Shown: piece by piece, positions 44,709 to 55,174 of the stretch
Numbering within the stretch: position 1 is the stretch's first letter
How the letters are laid out: every line of letters starts with the position of its first letter
Program-made: the position numbers and the translations under genes
Source: Umbilicaria muhlenbergii
Taxonomy: Eukaryota; Ascomycota; Lecanoromycetes; Umbilicariales; Umbilicariaceae
Length of the DNA: 64,000 nucleotides
Direction: 5' to 3'
NCBI GenBank assembly: GCA_000611775.1
Contig: KK106987.1
Coordinates: 186,001 to 250,000, forward strand
Notes under the pieces: model-generated
Told to the model about the DNA's origin: nothing
Database searches by the model: none
Seen by the model: the letters and a program-made list of their open reading frames with translations, nothing else

Positions 44709-46662
44709 GCTGGCGTATGCTCTTCTGGGATTTCCTTGTCGAAATATAAAGGATTTCACGGATTTGACTGGGGTGGTGGATAATTGGGTAGCAATTGAAG
44801 ATCGGGGGGTAAATATGAAGCTCGTTCTAAATTACGTCAGTCAACCAGAACCGATGTGAGGGCGTCCGAAGTGGTAACACACCGAAAGAAGGGTTTGACA
44901 ATATTCATGTAGAGAGGTATTATTTGGCTTCTATCGAATAGATTCTGGGCGGGGCGCTGCTTCAATCAAATATATATCCGTTTCCTAGTCGTAGACCAGG
45001 GGCGTAATTCTTAGGCATAACGAAGAAGAAGAAGAAGGCTTGAATTGGCTGCACTCTGTGGCGGTAGTTCTACCGGGATACCTCGACGAATGGTGAGCTT
45101 ATGGAGTACCTCTACTCCGCTATCATGGCTTGTCAGGCACAAATTGTGGGGTCAGGAAATCGACCCTCCAGGACTTGTTGCCTCTTGCGATTAGCCTGAG
45201 GCCCCATTGCGTCATGCGGCGTGCTTTGCACGAACTGCCAAGTGGATTAGTATTGCGGCTAAATGGGTAAATTACGAGTGGCAACAGGCATGCTCCGAGT
45301 ACACGGAGGAATTACTGCGAGGTACACTGACACTAGAGGAATTGCATCCCAAGATCCATAGGGCCCAGGTGCGCCTAATTACAGCTCATTAAGAATCCGG
45401 TGTTTAGTGGTCTCACTCACCGCTAAATCTGCCAGAGGGGTCATTTGATGAAAATGAGCACCTGAGACCAATGTCACGTGCTTGGTGCGACAGGTTTGGA
45501 TATCTCGCAAAAGCTCTTTTCAGGGATGCAGAAGAAGGTATCGGCCATCCTGCACAACATGCTAATAGTACACTGCTGTCTCACCCGTACGAAGAGCTCC
45601 TCCACACATCCTTCCCTTTTGATCCACATATACAAAATGCGGCGACTTGCTGCTTCCGCGCACTGCAGGCCTCAGAATGCAGCAAACTCCGTATTCTCAG
45701 GCACTAAATCCATCAAGCTCCCAAATCTGCTACTAACTTATGAGGAGAACTTTCGTGTGATTTTGGCAATGACTGAGTCTCTCATTAGCGGCGCGTCGTA
45801 TCAATGGTTGTTGGAAGACGTACTGTGTAGGGCGACAACGCTGAATATGAAACCGAGAGAGAGTACCAGGACGACGACCGGGTCTACCTTGAGGCCTGGA
45901 GATTCATCCGTGTAGAGTCCTGTAATACAAAATTAGCCAAACCCTTCCTCAATCAATGCAGTTCCACTTTGTAACAAAACAAAGCGCTCCAGTACCAGCA
46001 GCCACAGGTGAAGAGCCTCTTGGGGTCTTCTGAAACAGTCTAGGGGGTGTACATACTCAGCATCGTACTGCTGCTGCCACCAGCACCGGCCGCCCTTGTG
46101 CTCGTAGGTCTCGCATTGGCGACTTTGTCTGCCCTGTCCGCGGCCGCTTTCCTGCGGATTGCGGTTTTCGGTCCTCCAGGCGGGGTCGGCGATGACGGCC
46201 GTGCTGTACTCGAGCCAACAGACTGCGCCGTGTTGACCGGTGAGCTCGGTCGAGGTGAAGACTGGGCAAATGATGGTCAGCATCAATGGTAGGTTTCTCG
46301 ACGAGCGCAATTCGCATGACAAGGCTTGGAGTCGAATGAACACCAGCACTGCGGTACAGCAAGGCCAGCAGGTAGCCAATACGGTGATCGTGCTCAAGAG
46401 AAAGAGTAATGCTACACCCCACAATGGTTTACGGGGCTGAATTTGCTTGCTCGCGAACCACGGCCGGAGGGAAGGGGAGAAGTACCATGATGAAAGCCTG
46501 GGATTGAGTGGCGCCTGATTAGGCAGAAGTCGGGGACTGGTCAACGGTAAATTGGAAGGACAGTGTGTATGTGTCTTGTTTGTTCCCTATGGTTTACGAA
46601 GGAGTGCTTGTCGCTCACAAAGGACACGGGGCTTCGGTAGAGAAGATGCTCGGCAAAAGTGA
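44709..46662. other. intergenic region flanking a transposon
   Basis: Nearly 2 kb from the xylose reductase promoter to the transposon. A minus-strand frame at 45933-46544 has one hydrophobic segment (PLWGVALLFLLSTITVLATC) but otherwise unconvincing composition, and I do not call it. The rest may be old accessory DNA. Confidence 0.4.
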
Positions 46663-46664
46663 TA

Positions 46665-46748
46665 ATCGTGCCCCGCCTACTAATAATCGTTCGCTTATTA
46701 GTGCTAGCCGGCTCAAAGACGCTGCCGGCTCAAAGACGCAATTCTAGA
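46665..46748 (+). repeat. left terminal inverted repeat of pogo-like element
   Basis: Starts ATCGTGCCCCGCCTACTAAT and ends in AATTCTAGA. Near its inner end GCCGGCTCAAAGACG occurs twice in direct orientation, 17 bp apart, a likely transposase-binding pair. Confidence 0.92.
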
Positions 46749-46801
46749 ACTTTTTATTTGAAAACCCTACAGTACAGCCACATAATTACCTGCTACCTTA
46801 A

Positions 46802-48456
46802 TCATGCTTCTCGGGCTTTAACTACCTCCTTAAGTTCCTTCCAAATGGCTTTAAAAGCCTTGGCAAGCTTCTTATCAATCACTGCTTGCTCCCGTTTCTC
46901 CTTATTTTCTGCTTTAATCAGGGCTCTCCTATGCTTCTCCACCTCATTATCCACCCGTGTGACTGCCTTTCGCCTCACCTCTTTCACAGTGATAACCCCC
47001 CCCTTTTGGGCTACATTTCCCTTCAAAACCTTCCTCTTTATCTTAGCAATTGCCTCCTGACGTGTAGCTAGAAGGTCTCGCTCCGTGATTTGTAGTGTAT
47101 GAGCGGAAGTAATAGAACCTTTGATAAATCGTTTCACATGAATTTGAAAGTCTTTATCAATGACTTGAAGCTTCTTAATGGTGGTTTGAAGCTTCTTTCC
47201 ATGCACAATAAGCTCTTGTATGGTGTGAGGTGTCCGTGCAAAAGCAGGAGCTGTAGCGGGGGGGGTGTAACTGATCTAGCGGAGGCCTGAATTGCCTCAA
47301 TTTTGAAGAGAACCACGCGTGGATTGTAGGGTATAAGACCAGTGTTTTTCCAGGCTGAAAGGATTGAGGATTTGATGAAAGTCTGAGATCATATGGTCTG
47401 AAAAGAAGTCAGAAAATCCAGTTTGTTGAAGTTCATGTTGCCTGCTCTAACCGCTGAGTCTATGGCCTCTGTATGATGATGTTTGAATGGCTGGAAAATG
47501 CCCACATCTAAAGGCTGCGTTAAATGTGTAGAATGAGCTGGAAGGCGGAATAGAAGGATTTTCTTTCTCTTAGCAAATTGCCAGAATTTGTACGTCATAT
47601 GAGAGCCAAAGCCGTTCAGTATAAGCATTCTATAATACCTGATTTGAGTCTTTTTAGAATGTGTGTTGAAGTGTTCTAGCCACTGAACAGCCAGATTGTC
47701 ATTAGAGTAACCAGTTGAAGAAGTGATCAATAGAATGTCTTCATCCAGGTCATTAACCCCTCACTTCTTCAAAATATTGACGCCTTGAATGATAATCATG
47801 GGGGGTATATCATTGCCTACGCCATTGATTGATTCAACAGACGTAAGGTAGTCATGATTGTCTGAATCTGACAAGAGAAGAGGCTTATTTGCATCTGCTG
47901 TAATAACTCAATGAGTCTTTCCAACCTCAACCCTAAATCCAGTCTTATCCATGTTTCATGTGTCTTGATCAGCTACCCTTAAGCCTTCTTTTGCTTCTCT
48001 GTAAGCAGTAAAGTAGGCTGAAATCTCCTCTGTGTTGTGACTGGCTTTTCATACGGCTGACAAGGGTTTTTGCTTTCATTTTAGGTATTCTGGGTGACGT
48101 TCAAGGAATCATGCAGCCCAATGTGCTTCAACTGTGGGTGAAGAAGAACTGTCAATGACAGCCTCAGCAAGTAGGAAATTTGCAGCCCCACTGAGCAACT
48201 TGACTGTCAGAGACATATTGACAGTGTCCAGGTGTTCAATATAATCACATATGGCCTGCTCTTGTTCATCGGTCAGGGCTTTGTTGAAGGCATTTCGTGT
48301 GAACTTTGAAGCTTGCCCTTTTAGGCGTCTTTGGAGGCGACGAGGTTTTATGTCATGGGCTTTGGCAGCAGCAGCAGCGGTGGCAAAATTACCATTATAA
48401 AATACTTGAATGGCCTCTTCTACGCGTGCTTCAGAAGCCTCATAAGTGTCGGACAT
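46802..48456 (-). pseudogene. pogo-like DDE transposase, inactivated
   Basis: The start at 48456 gives an N-terminal helix-turn-helix segment (EEAIQVFYNGNFATAAAAAK, then ARRLQRRLKG-like KPRRLQRRLKG). The DDE region follows (MDKTGFRVEVGK; SINGVGNDIPPMIIIQG; then MLILNGFGSHMTYKFWQF and LPAHSTHLTQPLDVGIFQPF). The last part, 47206-46802, is a Lys-rich C-terminus. In one frame from 48456 to 47389 I count seven stops, at 48109, 48076, 48049, 47956, 47908, 47761 and 47389; all seven are TGA. The second catalytic Asp expected in LILDGxGSH is Asn here, and Lys appears where MDETG is expected. Such G-to-A and C-to-T changes are what repeat-induced mutation or methyl-CpG decay produces. No active enzyme can be made. 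Confidence 0.9.
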
Positions 48457-48499
48457 CGTTGTGGAAAGCAATCACGTCTTGAATTGAATGGTTGATTTA

Positions 48500-48584
48500 T
48501 CTAGAATTGCGTCTTTGAGCCGGCAGCGTCTTTGAGCCGGCTAGCACTAATAAGCGAACGATTATTAGTAAGGCGGGGCACGAT
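48500..48584 (-). repeat. right terminal inverted repeat of pogo-like element
   Basis: Reverse complement of the left end with one extra T (CGCCTTACTAAT). It has the same duplicated GCCGGCTCAAAGACG. Confidence 0.92.
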
Positions 48585-48832
48585 TAGCGAAAAGAGCCTC
48601 AAATCGGACCGCGCTGGAGCGCGCCTGAAGGTTTTACAAACACAACTATTCCGTACCAAGGTTTATGACTTCGCCAATCACCGCTGCCTTACGAAATTTG
48701 GCAATGTAGGCTGGCCTCGTATCATCGCACGCAGCATATCTATATGTTGAGAAGTGTTTGGTGATACGTTTCAAGGGGCTCTCGTAGCCTGAGATTGTCC
48801 TGGCGCTGACAGAACTTCACGACAGATCTGCC

Positions 48833-49752
48833 TTAGTCCTTGGACCTCCCAGCCCATTCTCGATCAACATCATGCAAGCTTCTCTGCGCACTGGGGACAA
48901 TGTCCAGCGCCTTCACACTGATCCTTTCTGGTGCCTTCAACTGCCACAACGCCGCTTCCGCCACATCCTCAGCGCTCAACTCCTCCGTGCCTTCGAACGT
49001 TGCATTAAAAGCTTCCTCGTCGCGCCCAACACGTTGGTAATGGAAGTTTGTGCGCACAAAGCCAGGACGCAGAGCGAGGACGCGGATGTTGGTCCCAAGG
49101 GTCTCGTTGCGGAGAGCATTTGTAAAGGCTTCCATGAAGGCTTTTGTCGAATGATATATTACCTGGGGCAGGCTTCAGTATCATACGAAGATCATATAGA
49201 GTCATCATTTACTTCTCCAAAGCCCGGTGGTGGCGCCTCAAGCGCCGTCGTCGACGACACGTTCAGGATGGTGCCACGTTTCTGCGGGATCAAGAACTTT
49301 CTCAGAACTGCATGTGTGACGTTCACCGTGCCCGTGATGTTCGTTTGCAATATTTGGTGAATCGTGCCCAAATCTTGAGTCCAGAAATCCTTGGGGGCGC
49401 TGCGAACCAGCCGTCCAGTTAGCTGTAGCCAGAAAAAAGGCCCTGCGTGCCAGCTTCAGGGGTAATAGACGTGCCCTAAGGCGATTCCGGCATTATTGAT
49501 TAGCACATCCACGCTTCCTACCCCAAGTCCTTCCACGGCTTTGATCACGGCGTTCACGTCGCTGATGTCAACCTTCTCTTCCCCGACCTTTGCATCCGGT
49601 ACTACCGCCGTCAGAGCGTGCAGTTTACCCACGGTTCGGTTGAATAGTATTAGATTGGCGCCTTCGCGGGCAAGGAGGATGGCGATGTGGAGGCCCATGC
49701 CTTGGTTCGCGCCTGTTATAAGAGCGGTTTTGCCTTTGAAAGAGCTCGACAT
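48833..49752 (-). CDS. short-chain dehydrogenase/reductase (SDR)
   Basis: NAD(P)-dependent oxidoreductase resembling YdfG/YMR226C-like hydroxyacid dehydrogenases; the substrate is not predictable. Exon 1 (49752-49471) has the cofactor loop TGANQGMG and the NNAG motif. Exon 2 (start near 49389, end 49213) contains ILNVSSTTALEAP with the catalytic Ser. Exon 3 (49162-48833) begins VIYHSTKAF with the YxxxK pair, and ends in a PG-containing loop (ALRPGFVRTNFHYQR). Intron 2 is 50 nt and clean. Junction 1 is less certain: the donor GTCTAT at 49470 is forced by a downstream stop, and the frame-compatible acceptor (AAG ending at 49390) removes the Ala-Pro that often follows in relatives. The model gives about 262 residues, normal for the family. 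Confidence 0.8.
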
Positions 49753-50189
49753 TCTCGAGATCGTGAAAATCAATCGATAGCACTAGCTACTAATTATATA
49801 CAGGTCAGTAGTGTACCTTGAATTTCGGCGCATGTCATATGAACAGAAGGGTAGGTTTGACGTCAGATCCCGCGTCTGCCGAGCATCGGAGTGTGTAGTC
49901 ATTATGCATCTACAGGTATTCAACTTGTTTACACGTGATGTAGAACAGATTGGGGGGCGATCTAACACCACATTTATACTCTTCCGAGACTACCAAGGGT
50001 ACCGGAAACATTGGAGAGCAGCTTAGAACATTCGTCAAATCACACAGCGGAGAGACTATGAGAGCTGTAAAATGTTCTTAATCTGCAGCGAGCTACATAT
50101 CATCGTGCCGAAGTACGACTAGAAGTCATCTTGCAGCAAAGAACCTTCTGCACTTGACCCAAATCCACCTATCGACCCACTGATAGCAT
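49753..50189. other. intergenic, L20 3' end to SDR start
   Basis: 437 bp. Holds the SDR promoter and the L20 3' UTR. Nothing further recognised. Confidence 0.5.
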
Positions 50190-51206
50190 TTAAGCAAACG
50201 TGTTTGGCCTGTGGGCAGCGAAGATTTTCTTGCTCGTGGTCTTGGGAACGCGGTGAGGTAGCGGGAATTTGAGGTTCTTGGTAAGGAGTTGCTTGATGTA
50301 TGGTCGCTTGATGTCTGCAGTCTTGTGGATCTCCTCGACCTTGAGGATCTGAAGAGGGCATTAGCGATAAGATCGTTGAGAGTAAGGTGGGGATACCATA
50401 CGTGGATTGATCGGAAGCGGGACCGATGTCTGGCTGCCATGTCTTGGTAGAGAGCCTCGACGGCATCCGTCCTCGACATCTCCCGGTACTCTTTGTACAT
50501 ATTGTGGGTACCAGAGCGAGAATCGTAACGAATCCAGATCCCAAAGTTCTTGACTTTCTGCGGGTGCTTTTCGTGGATCTGGTAATTCAAGTGCTCGTCA
50601 GCCAAATTTGTGCATCTATTTCCTGCAATGCTTCATCTCTATCGAAGGCTCTGCTACGCTGCACGCCACGTATCACCGGAGTTGTTGACACATACCACGT
50701 TAAGACTAACAATCTCGCCGTTCGCTTTCTTGACCTTCCGTAACTTCATCAAGAAGTACCAGAATCTCGACTTGGCGACTACTGTGTTCGGTGCAAATAT
50801 GCGCATGCGGTACAGCTTCGGGGTCGGGTTGGTCTCCGTCGGGAGATGGCGCCCAATGACCTGGTATTCGTTGAGGCGACCTGTATTGCCTCCATCAGCT
50901 TCATGCCTAACAAGTACCAATTACACTCCCGTCCACTCCACATTGAACCGAGACACATAGTGTTCGCGCGAAACGTTGCTCAATCTCGTGTTGGGAATGT
51001 TATTAAACGGTTGTTGCAGCCGCAGTAGAATTGTTGCTTGATCATCGATAGATCTCTCCTTATCCATTGCTACGAGAGGCGACGAGGAAGAGGAAGGTCC
51101 TCGCCTTTGCGTGGCTAATTCTGTCTGCAAAAGGCCGAGGCACGCTCAAGTGCGCGTCCCTTTGAATAGAACCAGACGTCAGAGACACTGAAAGCTGCTT
51201 ACCCAT
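50190..51206 (-). CDS. rpl20: 60S ribosomal protein L20 (eL20, L18a)
   Basis: Large-subunit ribosomal protein. Exons: 51206-51203 (four bases, ATGG), 50880-50696, 50578-50402 and 50348-50190; introns are 322, 117 and 53 nt; 174 residues, as expected. The first coding exon is only the start codon plus one base, joined to GT CGC to give [15 protein letters not shown]. Conserved parts: [20 protein letters not shown], then [40 protein letters not shown] and the C-terminal [14 protein letters not shown] long first intron directly after the ATG is common in fungal ribosomal protein genes and often matters for expression. A telobox-like motif lies about 130 bp upstream. Confidence 0.95.
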
Positions 51207-51604
51207 CTGATGCATGTCAGTGTGTTATACTCTTGTCATTGTCTGCACTGAGCTCACCTTGATTGTTGGTTGGTTGTCGACGAGTTTGGGACCGTTTGAT
51301 GCGTCGGTGATGAGCTTCAAGTGCGAGGATTTTGGTAGGGTTTGCATACCCTTTCAATAAGCGAGATCCTTTCCGACGCTAAAATTGAGCCGCATTCCCC
51401 CTCCTTGGCGGACGACGAGTTGGCCACAATACAAGCGTAGCTCGAATGATTCTGTTGTACTAAACGGCTGCAGACACTGCTCTTTGCTTCCAGTTCAGTC
51501 TCCTGTTTGTTCTGTGCATTTCAATCTCGAGAGCGCGTTGATCAATACTCTTCGATGTCATAATATGCAGAGCGAAATCACCAGCGACGAAATCAGTATA
51601 TGAC
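51207..51604. promoter_or_regulatory. divergent promoter region, rpl20 / CSN12-like
   Basis: 398 bp between diverging starts. Apart from the telobox-like site I see no clear element. Confidence 0.5.
51336..51343 (-). promoter_or_regulatory. telobox-like element AAACCCTA upstream of rpl20
   Basis: On the minus strand the sequence reads AAACCCTACC, about 130 bp before the rpl20 start codon. Telobox motifs are frequent in promoters of fungal ribosomal protein genes. The assignment rests on motif and position only. Confidence 0.45.
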
Positions 51605-53339
51605 ATGGATATTGTTTTCAGAGACTTCAAGCAGGCTCAGCTCATTGGGTCAGGGCCGCTACTGTCCACTACTATCACACCATTTGCACCACCAGACAAC
51701 CGTGACCGCTTGAAAAACTTCTACGCTGGATCCTCGAGCTTCTCCATTCAACAGGACGTCCGGTATGGCATTTTACATCACGCCAACACAGATGCTCGTT
51801 TCTCAAAGTCCGAAGGTCATGCTTGGGTCGAAGTGTATGTGGCATACTGGAAAGCTATTGGCGAGATTATCGCAATAGATCCTGACTGGACCAAGGTCTA
51901 CGAGGCATGGAAAGAAGTTGCGAACGCACTCATCCGAGGCTACAGCAGCGCCAGTTTTCAAGCTTGGACAGTACCCTGTCTCTACGTGGCCGGTCGATAT
52001 CTCCGTATTTTTGCAATCAGGGCAGATGCTAGCTCGAGAGACAAGGGCGCTGCAATTTTCCACAGTGGGTTTCAAGATGATGTGGTTGGAGATGGAGGCA
52101 GAAACGAAAAGTTGGAGGATGCAGCGAGAGTCATCAATCGTATGTTTACTTTATGTATTAGCGATAGGTATGTAGATATAAGTAACAGTTGTTGCGGGCT
52201 TACATTTCTCCTACATGGGCCACAGCTGAGGCTTCGTGATCAGGGCGCCGCTTGAAGATTCCAGGAAGTGGGGTCTATACTATACTACGAACTTGTTGTT
52301 TAAAACGTACTTCAAGGTGAACATTCACATGAGTCAGGTCTGAGCAAGGTCGCAAGAGTTTGCATGCTAAAATCGTACTCTACAGCTGAACTCCATTGGA
52401 CTGTCAAAGAATATCCTTCGAGCACTACAAGCTTCGAACGCTGACATGCCTCCTATGGAAGCCTACCCCAAGTCCCATATTGTGACCTTCAAATATTACG
52501 TTGGTGTCATTCTCTTTCTTGAAGAGGACTATGTAAAGGTAGGCATCCATGGTGACAATACCTTGGTGGTGTGGGCTGACGCACGGGTTTCCCTTCCAGG
52601 CAGAAGAGAACCTCACCGATGCATGGCAGATGTGTCATAGAGACGCGAGGCGGAATCAAGAGTAGGCAACCTAGCTCCTGTACTCCTCGCCCGGCTGACC
52701 GATGGGGTAGACTCATTCTCACGTACCTCATCCCGTGCCACCTACTAACCACGCACACCTTACCTACCGCCAATCTGCTCACCCCATACCCGCGCCTACA
52801 AAACCTTTTCGGCCCTTTAGGAAGCTGCATCCGACATGGGGACCTTGCCGGCTTTGATGCTGCCCTGGCCGCTGGCGAGAATGAATTTGTCAAGCGACGC
52901 ATCTATCTCACCCTCGAACGAGGTCGGGACATTACACTCCGAAACCTGCTTCGGAAGGTCTTCCTTGCCGGTGGCTTCGAAGAGCCCAAAGAAGGCGCTG
53001 CTCCAGTGCGGAAGACGAGGATTTCCGTGGAGGAATTCGCGGCTGCCATTCGCCTGGGCAGCAAGAGTGAGAACGAGAGACTGGAGAATGATGAGGTCGA
53101 GTGTCTGCTGGCAAACATGATATACAAGGTGTGTACAGACCCCTCCTTATGCCTTGATATGTTGCCTCAGGCATGCCTCGCTTAGACCTTGTCACTTGCT
53201 GTTTGTGCATGGTCCGTCTGATCCGAAGCTAACAAGAACGGTCATGGTCCAGAACCTGATGAAAGGTTATATTTCTCGAGAGAGAGGCATCGTGGTGTTG
53301 AGCAAAGGTGGCCAGGCCTTTCCCGGAACAGGCATCTAA
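51605..53339 (+). CDS. PCI-domain protein, CSN12/Thp1-like
   Basis: Likely orthologue of Csn12, a PCI-domain protein of the COP9-signalosome-related or TREX-2-type complexes linking transcription to mRNA processing. Six exons: 51605-52167, 52244-52316, 52386-52538, 52600-52661, 52711-53128 and 53253-53339; all introns GT-AG and frame-consistent; about 451 residues. TPR-like helices fill the N-terminal half ([20 protein letters not shown], then [20 protein letters not shown]). The PCI part follows ([58 protein letters not shown]; then [13 protein letters not shown]). The choice between Csn12 and Thp1 is from sequence feel and length. It diverges from rpl20. Confidence 0.85.
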
Positions 53340-54190
53340 GCAAACATGATCCTCGGCAGATGGCACCGCATGCATGCATTAGCTTCCCTGCCGTTTGTGG
53401 CTCTTACCTTGGGCCGCTCATTCGTCGACTCTTTTAGTGCTCTCAATGGAACTACGCGCGCTTACCAAACCAAGCACGCCGCGCCATGGCACTGGGTATG
53501 ACTATATATATGCTCATTGCATGTTGAAATGCGCCGCTTGAGGTGCTTCCGACTCATCTAATCCTTGTCACTGTGATCTGTTGAAAGCTTGGTCATCCAC
53601 CCCGATATCCGTGAGAGTTTGCAGGCTGCTCAAAGGCCGGTCGACGGGTTGCCTTGGCGACTGTTTTTGCAGGGAACGACCTGCCGTTATGACTCACGAT
53701 CGCGACTCGCATGATGAGATGGTTATGGGCATCGTGGCTTCAGTACGCTCAACGAATAGGACCAAAGGATAGCGATGGAAGTGGGAGGTTTTGGGGGCCG
53801 ATGTACCTCATGCAAAGCGAATCAATCACGTGCAAAGGGCTATTGAACTTTCTGTGCCCCTTGGGGTCCACAAAAGCCTTGAACCCAGATAGGGAAACTG
53901 ATAGGTCTTGAGATTCTACCAAAAATGCGAAAAAGTTTACTCTCAGGACCAGCGGAATTCGGTCTTTTAAGGGTGAGTAAAGAAACCTATCTAGTGAACT
54001 ATCACGCTGTCCGTACGCCTGACAGCAGCGAGGGTTGTCCCCAGTTCAACCTAGATCAATCCCGCTTCAACGAATAGCCGAACACCTTACACCTGGTATC
54101 TGCCTGTCCAATCGTACAAAATTAGTCCTCCCCAGACCGAGCTGAGCGACGAGAATTAGAATGAGATGAGTAGCTTCATTGTAATACCCG
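53340..54190. other. convergent intergenic region
   Basis: 851 bp between the CSN12-like and BTB genes. A short TATATATA run lies near 53504-53512. No gene supported. Confidence 0.5.
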
Positions 54191-55174
54191 CTAGCGTGGT
54201 GACTTTGTGGCAGACGTGATGTCGTCCTGTACGATATTCCCAGTCAGCACCATGTGACTCTGTCGCGGAGGGGGTCCTCAAGCACATACCATGTGGTTGC
54301 ACATTGCCACGAATAGATCGAAGAAACTGTAGAGCACGTGTGAGCAGATTTGACCGAGGTAGTAACGAGAAAGAGCCACCCTACAGTTTGCCCCCCGCTT
54401 CCATCTCCATCTGCATGGTGCCGCTTCTCTTGAACGTCGATCGACTCCGAATGATGAGCGCCAAATAGTGCGCTCGCAATCTGGAATCGCTGTCGGGCGT
54501 TTGGGCGTAAGCAAATCGAGCACTGGCGAGTATGGTGCTGCACTGGATGCCGGATTGGAGACCCTGCTTGCGCAGAGCCAACCTCTTCAGCTCGTCCAGA
54601 CCATAACGTTCGGCCGCACAATAGAGTAAAGTATCTTTCAACAAGAACTGTTGGGCCTGCCCGTGAAACACCGTCGACTCAGGAACCCCCCGACCTCCGT
54701 TGTTGTCGGCGGAGTCCTCCAACTCCCACGCGTTCCGCCGCTTGTTGTGGAGTAGACGAGGATAGTAGTCGCCTTTGTAAAGGTATTCCAGGACGGAGGA
54801 GAAGACTTCTGGTAGCTCTTCCGGTAGGTCAACCCGCTTGGTGGCAGACTCGAGGAATTGTCCGCGGCAGATCGCGGCGAAAAAGGGCGATGTTGCCAAG
54901 ACGTCCTCATGGGCCGCAAACAGCCTCTGCTCCGGGCCAACACACAATGTGATGATGGGCGACGTCAACGTGCTATCGAGGTTAGTGGTGCTCTATGGCC
55001 ACGTGAGCACCGCACTCACCTTCCCACGGGTGGGCTGTCTACCTGCTTCGACTTCTCCGCCGTCTTCTTGGCAGCAACAGCATGGTCTCGGAACGATCGT
55101 TTGGGTTTGCTCGTAGCTTTGCCCGCACGATGCTTGGAAAAGCTGTCTGACTGGTAGGTCCGTCTCGTAAACAT
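54191..55174 (-). CDS. BTB/POZ domain protein
   Basis: Exons 55174-55020, 54972-54385, 54326-54290 and 54226-54191; introns of 47, 58 and 63 nt keep frame; about 271 residues. The first exon is basic (MFTRRTYQSDSFSKHRAGKA) and Lys-rich. The BTB fold spans about residues 55-130 (PIITLCVGPEQRLFAAHEDV, LATSPFFAAICRGQF, then VFSSVLEYLYKGDYYP). It is followed by helices LLYCAAERYGLDELKRLALR. There is no MATH, Kelch or DNA-binding domain, so it belongs to the large group of fungal BTB-only proteins that may act as cullin-3 adaptors; that role is inference. The two small last exons give LFFDLFVAMCNHM and DDITSATKSPR. Confidence 0.82.

Larger units (their letters stand above)
46663..48586 (-). mobile_element. 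pogo/Fot-type Tc1-mariner DNA transposon, full-length but decayed
   Basis: The element spans 46665-48584 (1,920 bp) between two TA dinucleotides at 46663-46664 and 48585-48586, the target-site duplication typical of Tc1/mariner elements. Both ends begin ATCGTGCCCCGCC. Inverted repeats are 84 and 85 bp and differ only by one inserted T. The transposase lies on the minus strand and is interrupted by stops. Ends are so similar that insertion or gene conversion looks fairly recent compared with the damage in the coding part. Confidence 0.93.

Noticed and set aside
45933-46544. 203-codon frame with one hydrophobic segment
   Set aside because: Only one hydrophobic stretch, otherwise Trp/Cys/Gln-rich composition that does not look selected; no splice pattern or family match.
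50881-51202. Intron-encoded C/D snoRNA in the long rpl20 intron
   Set aside because: A GATGA-like and a CTGA-like box exist but lie about 140 bp apart without a terminal stem, too far for a C/D snoRNA.
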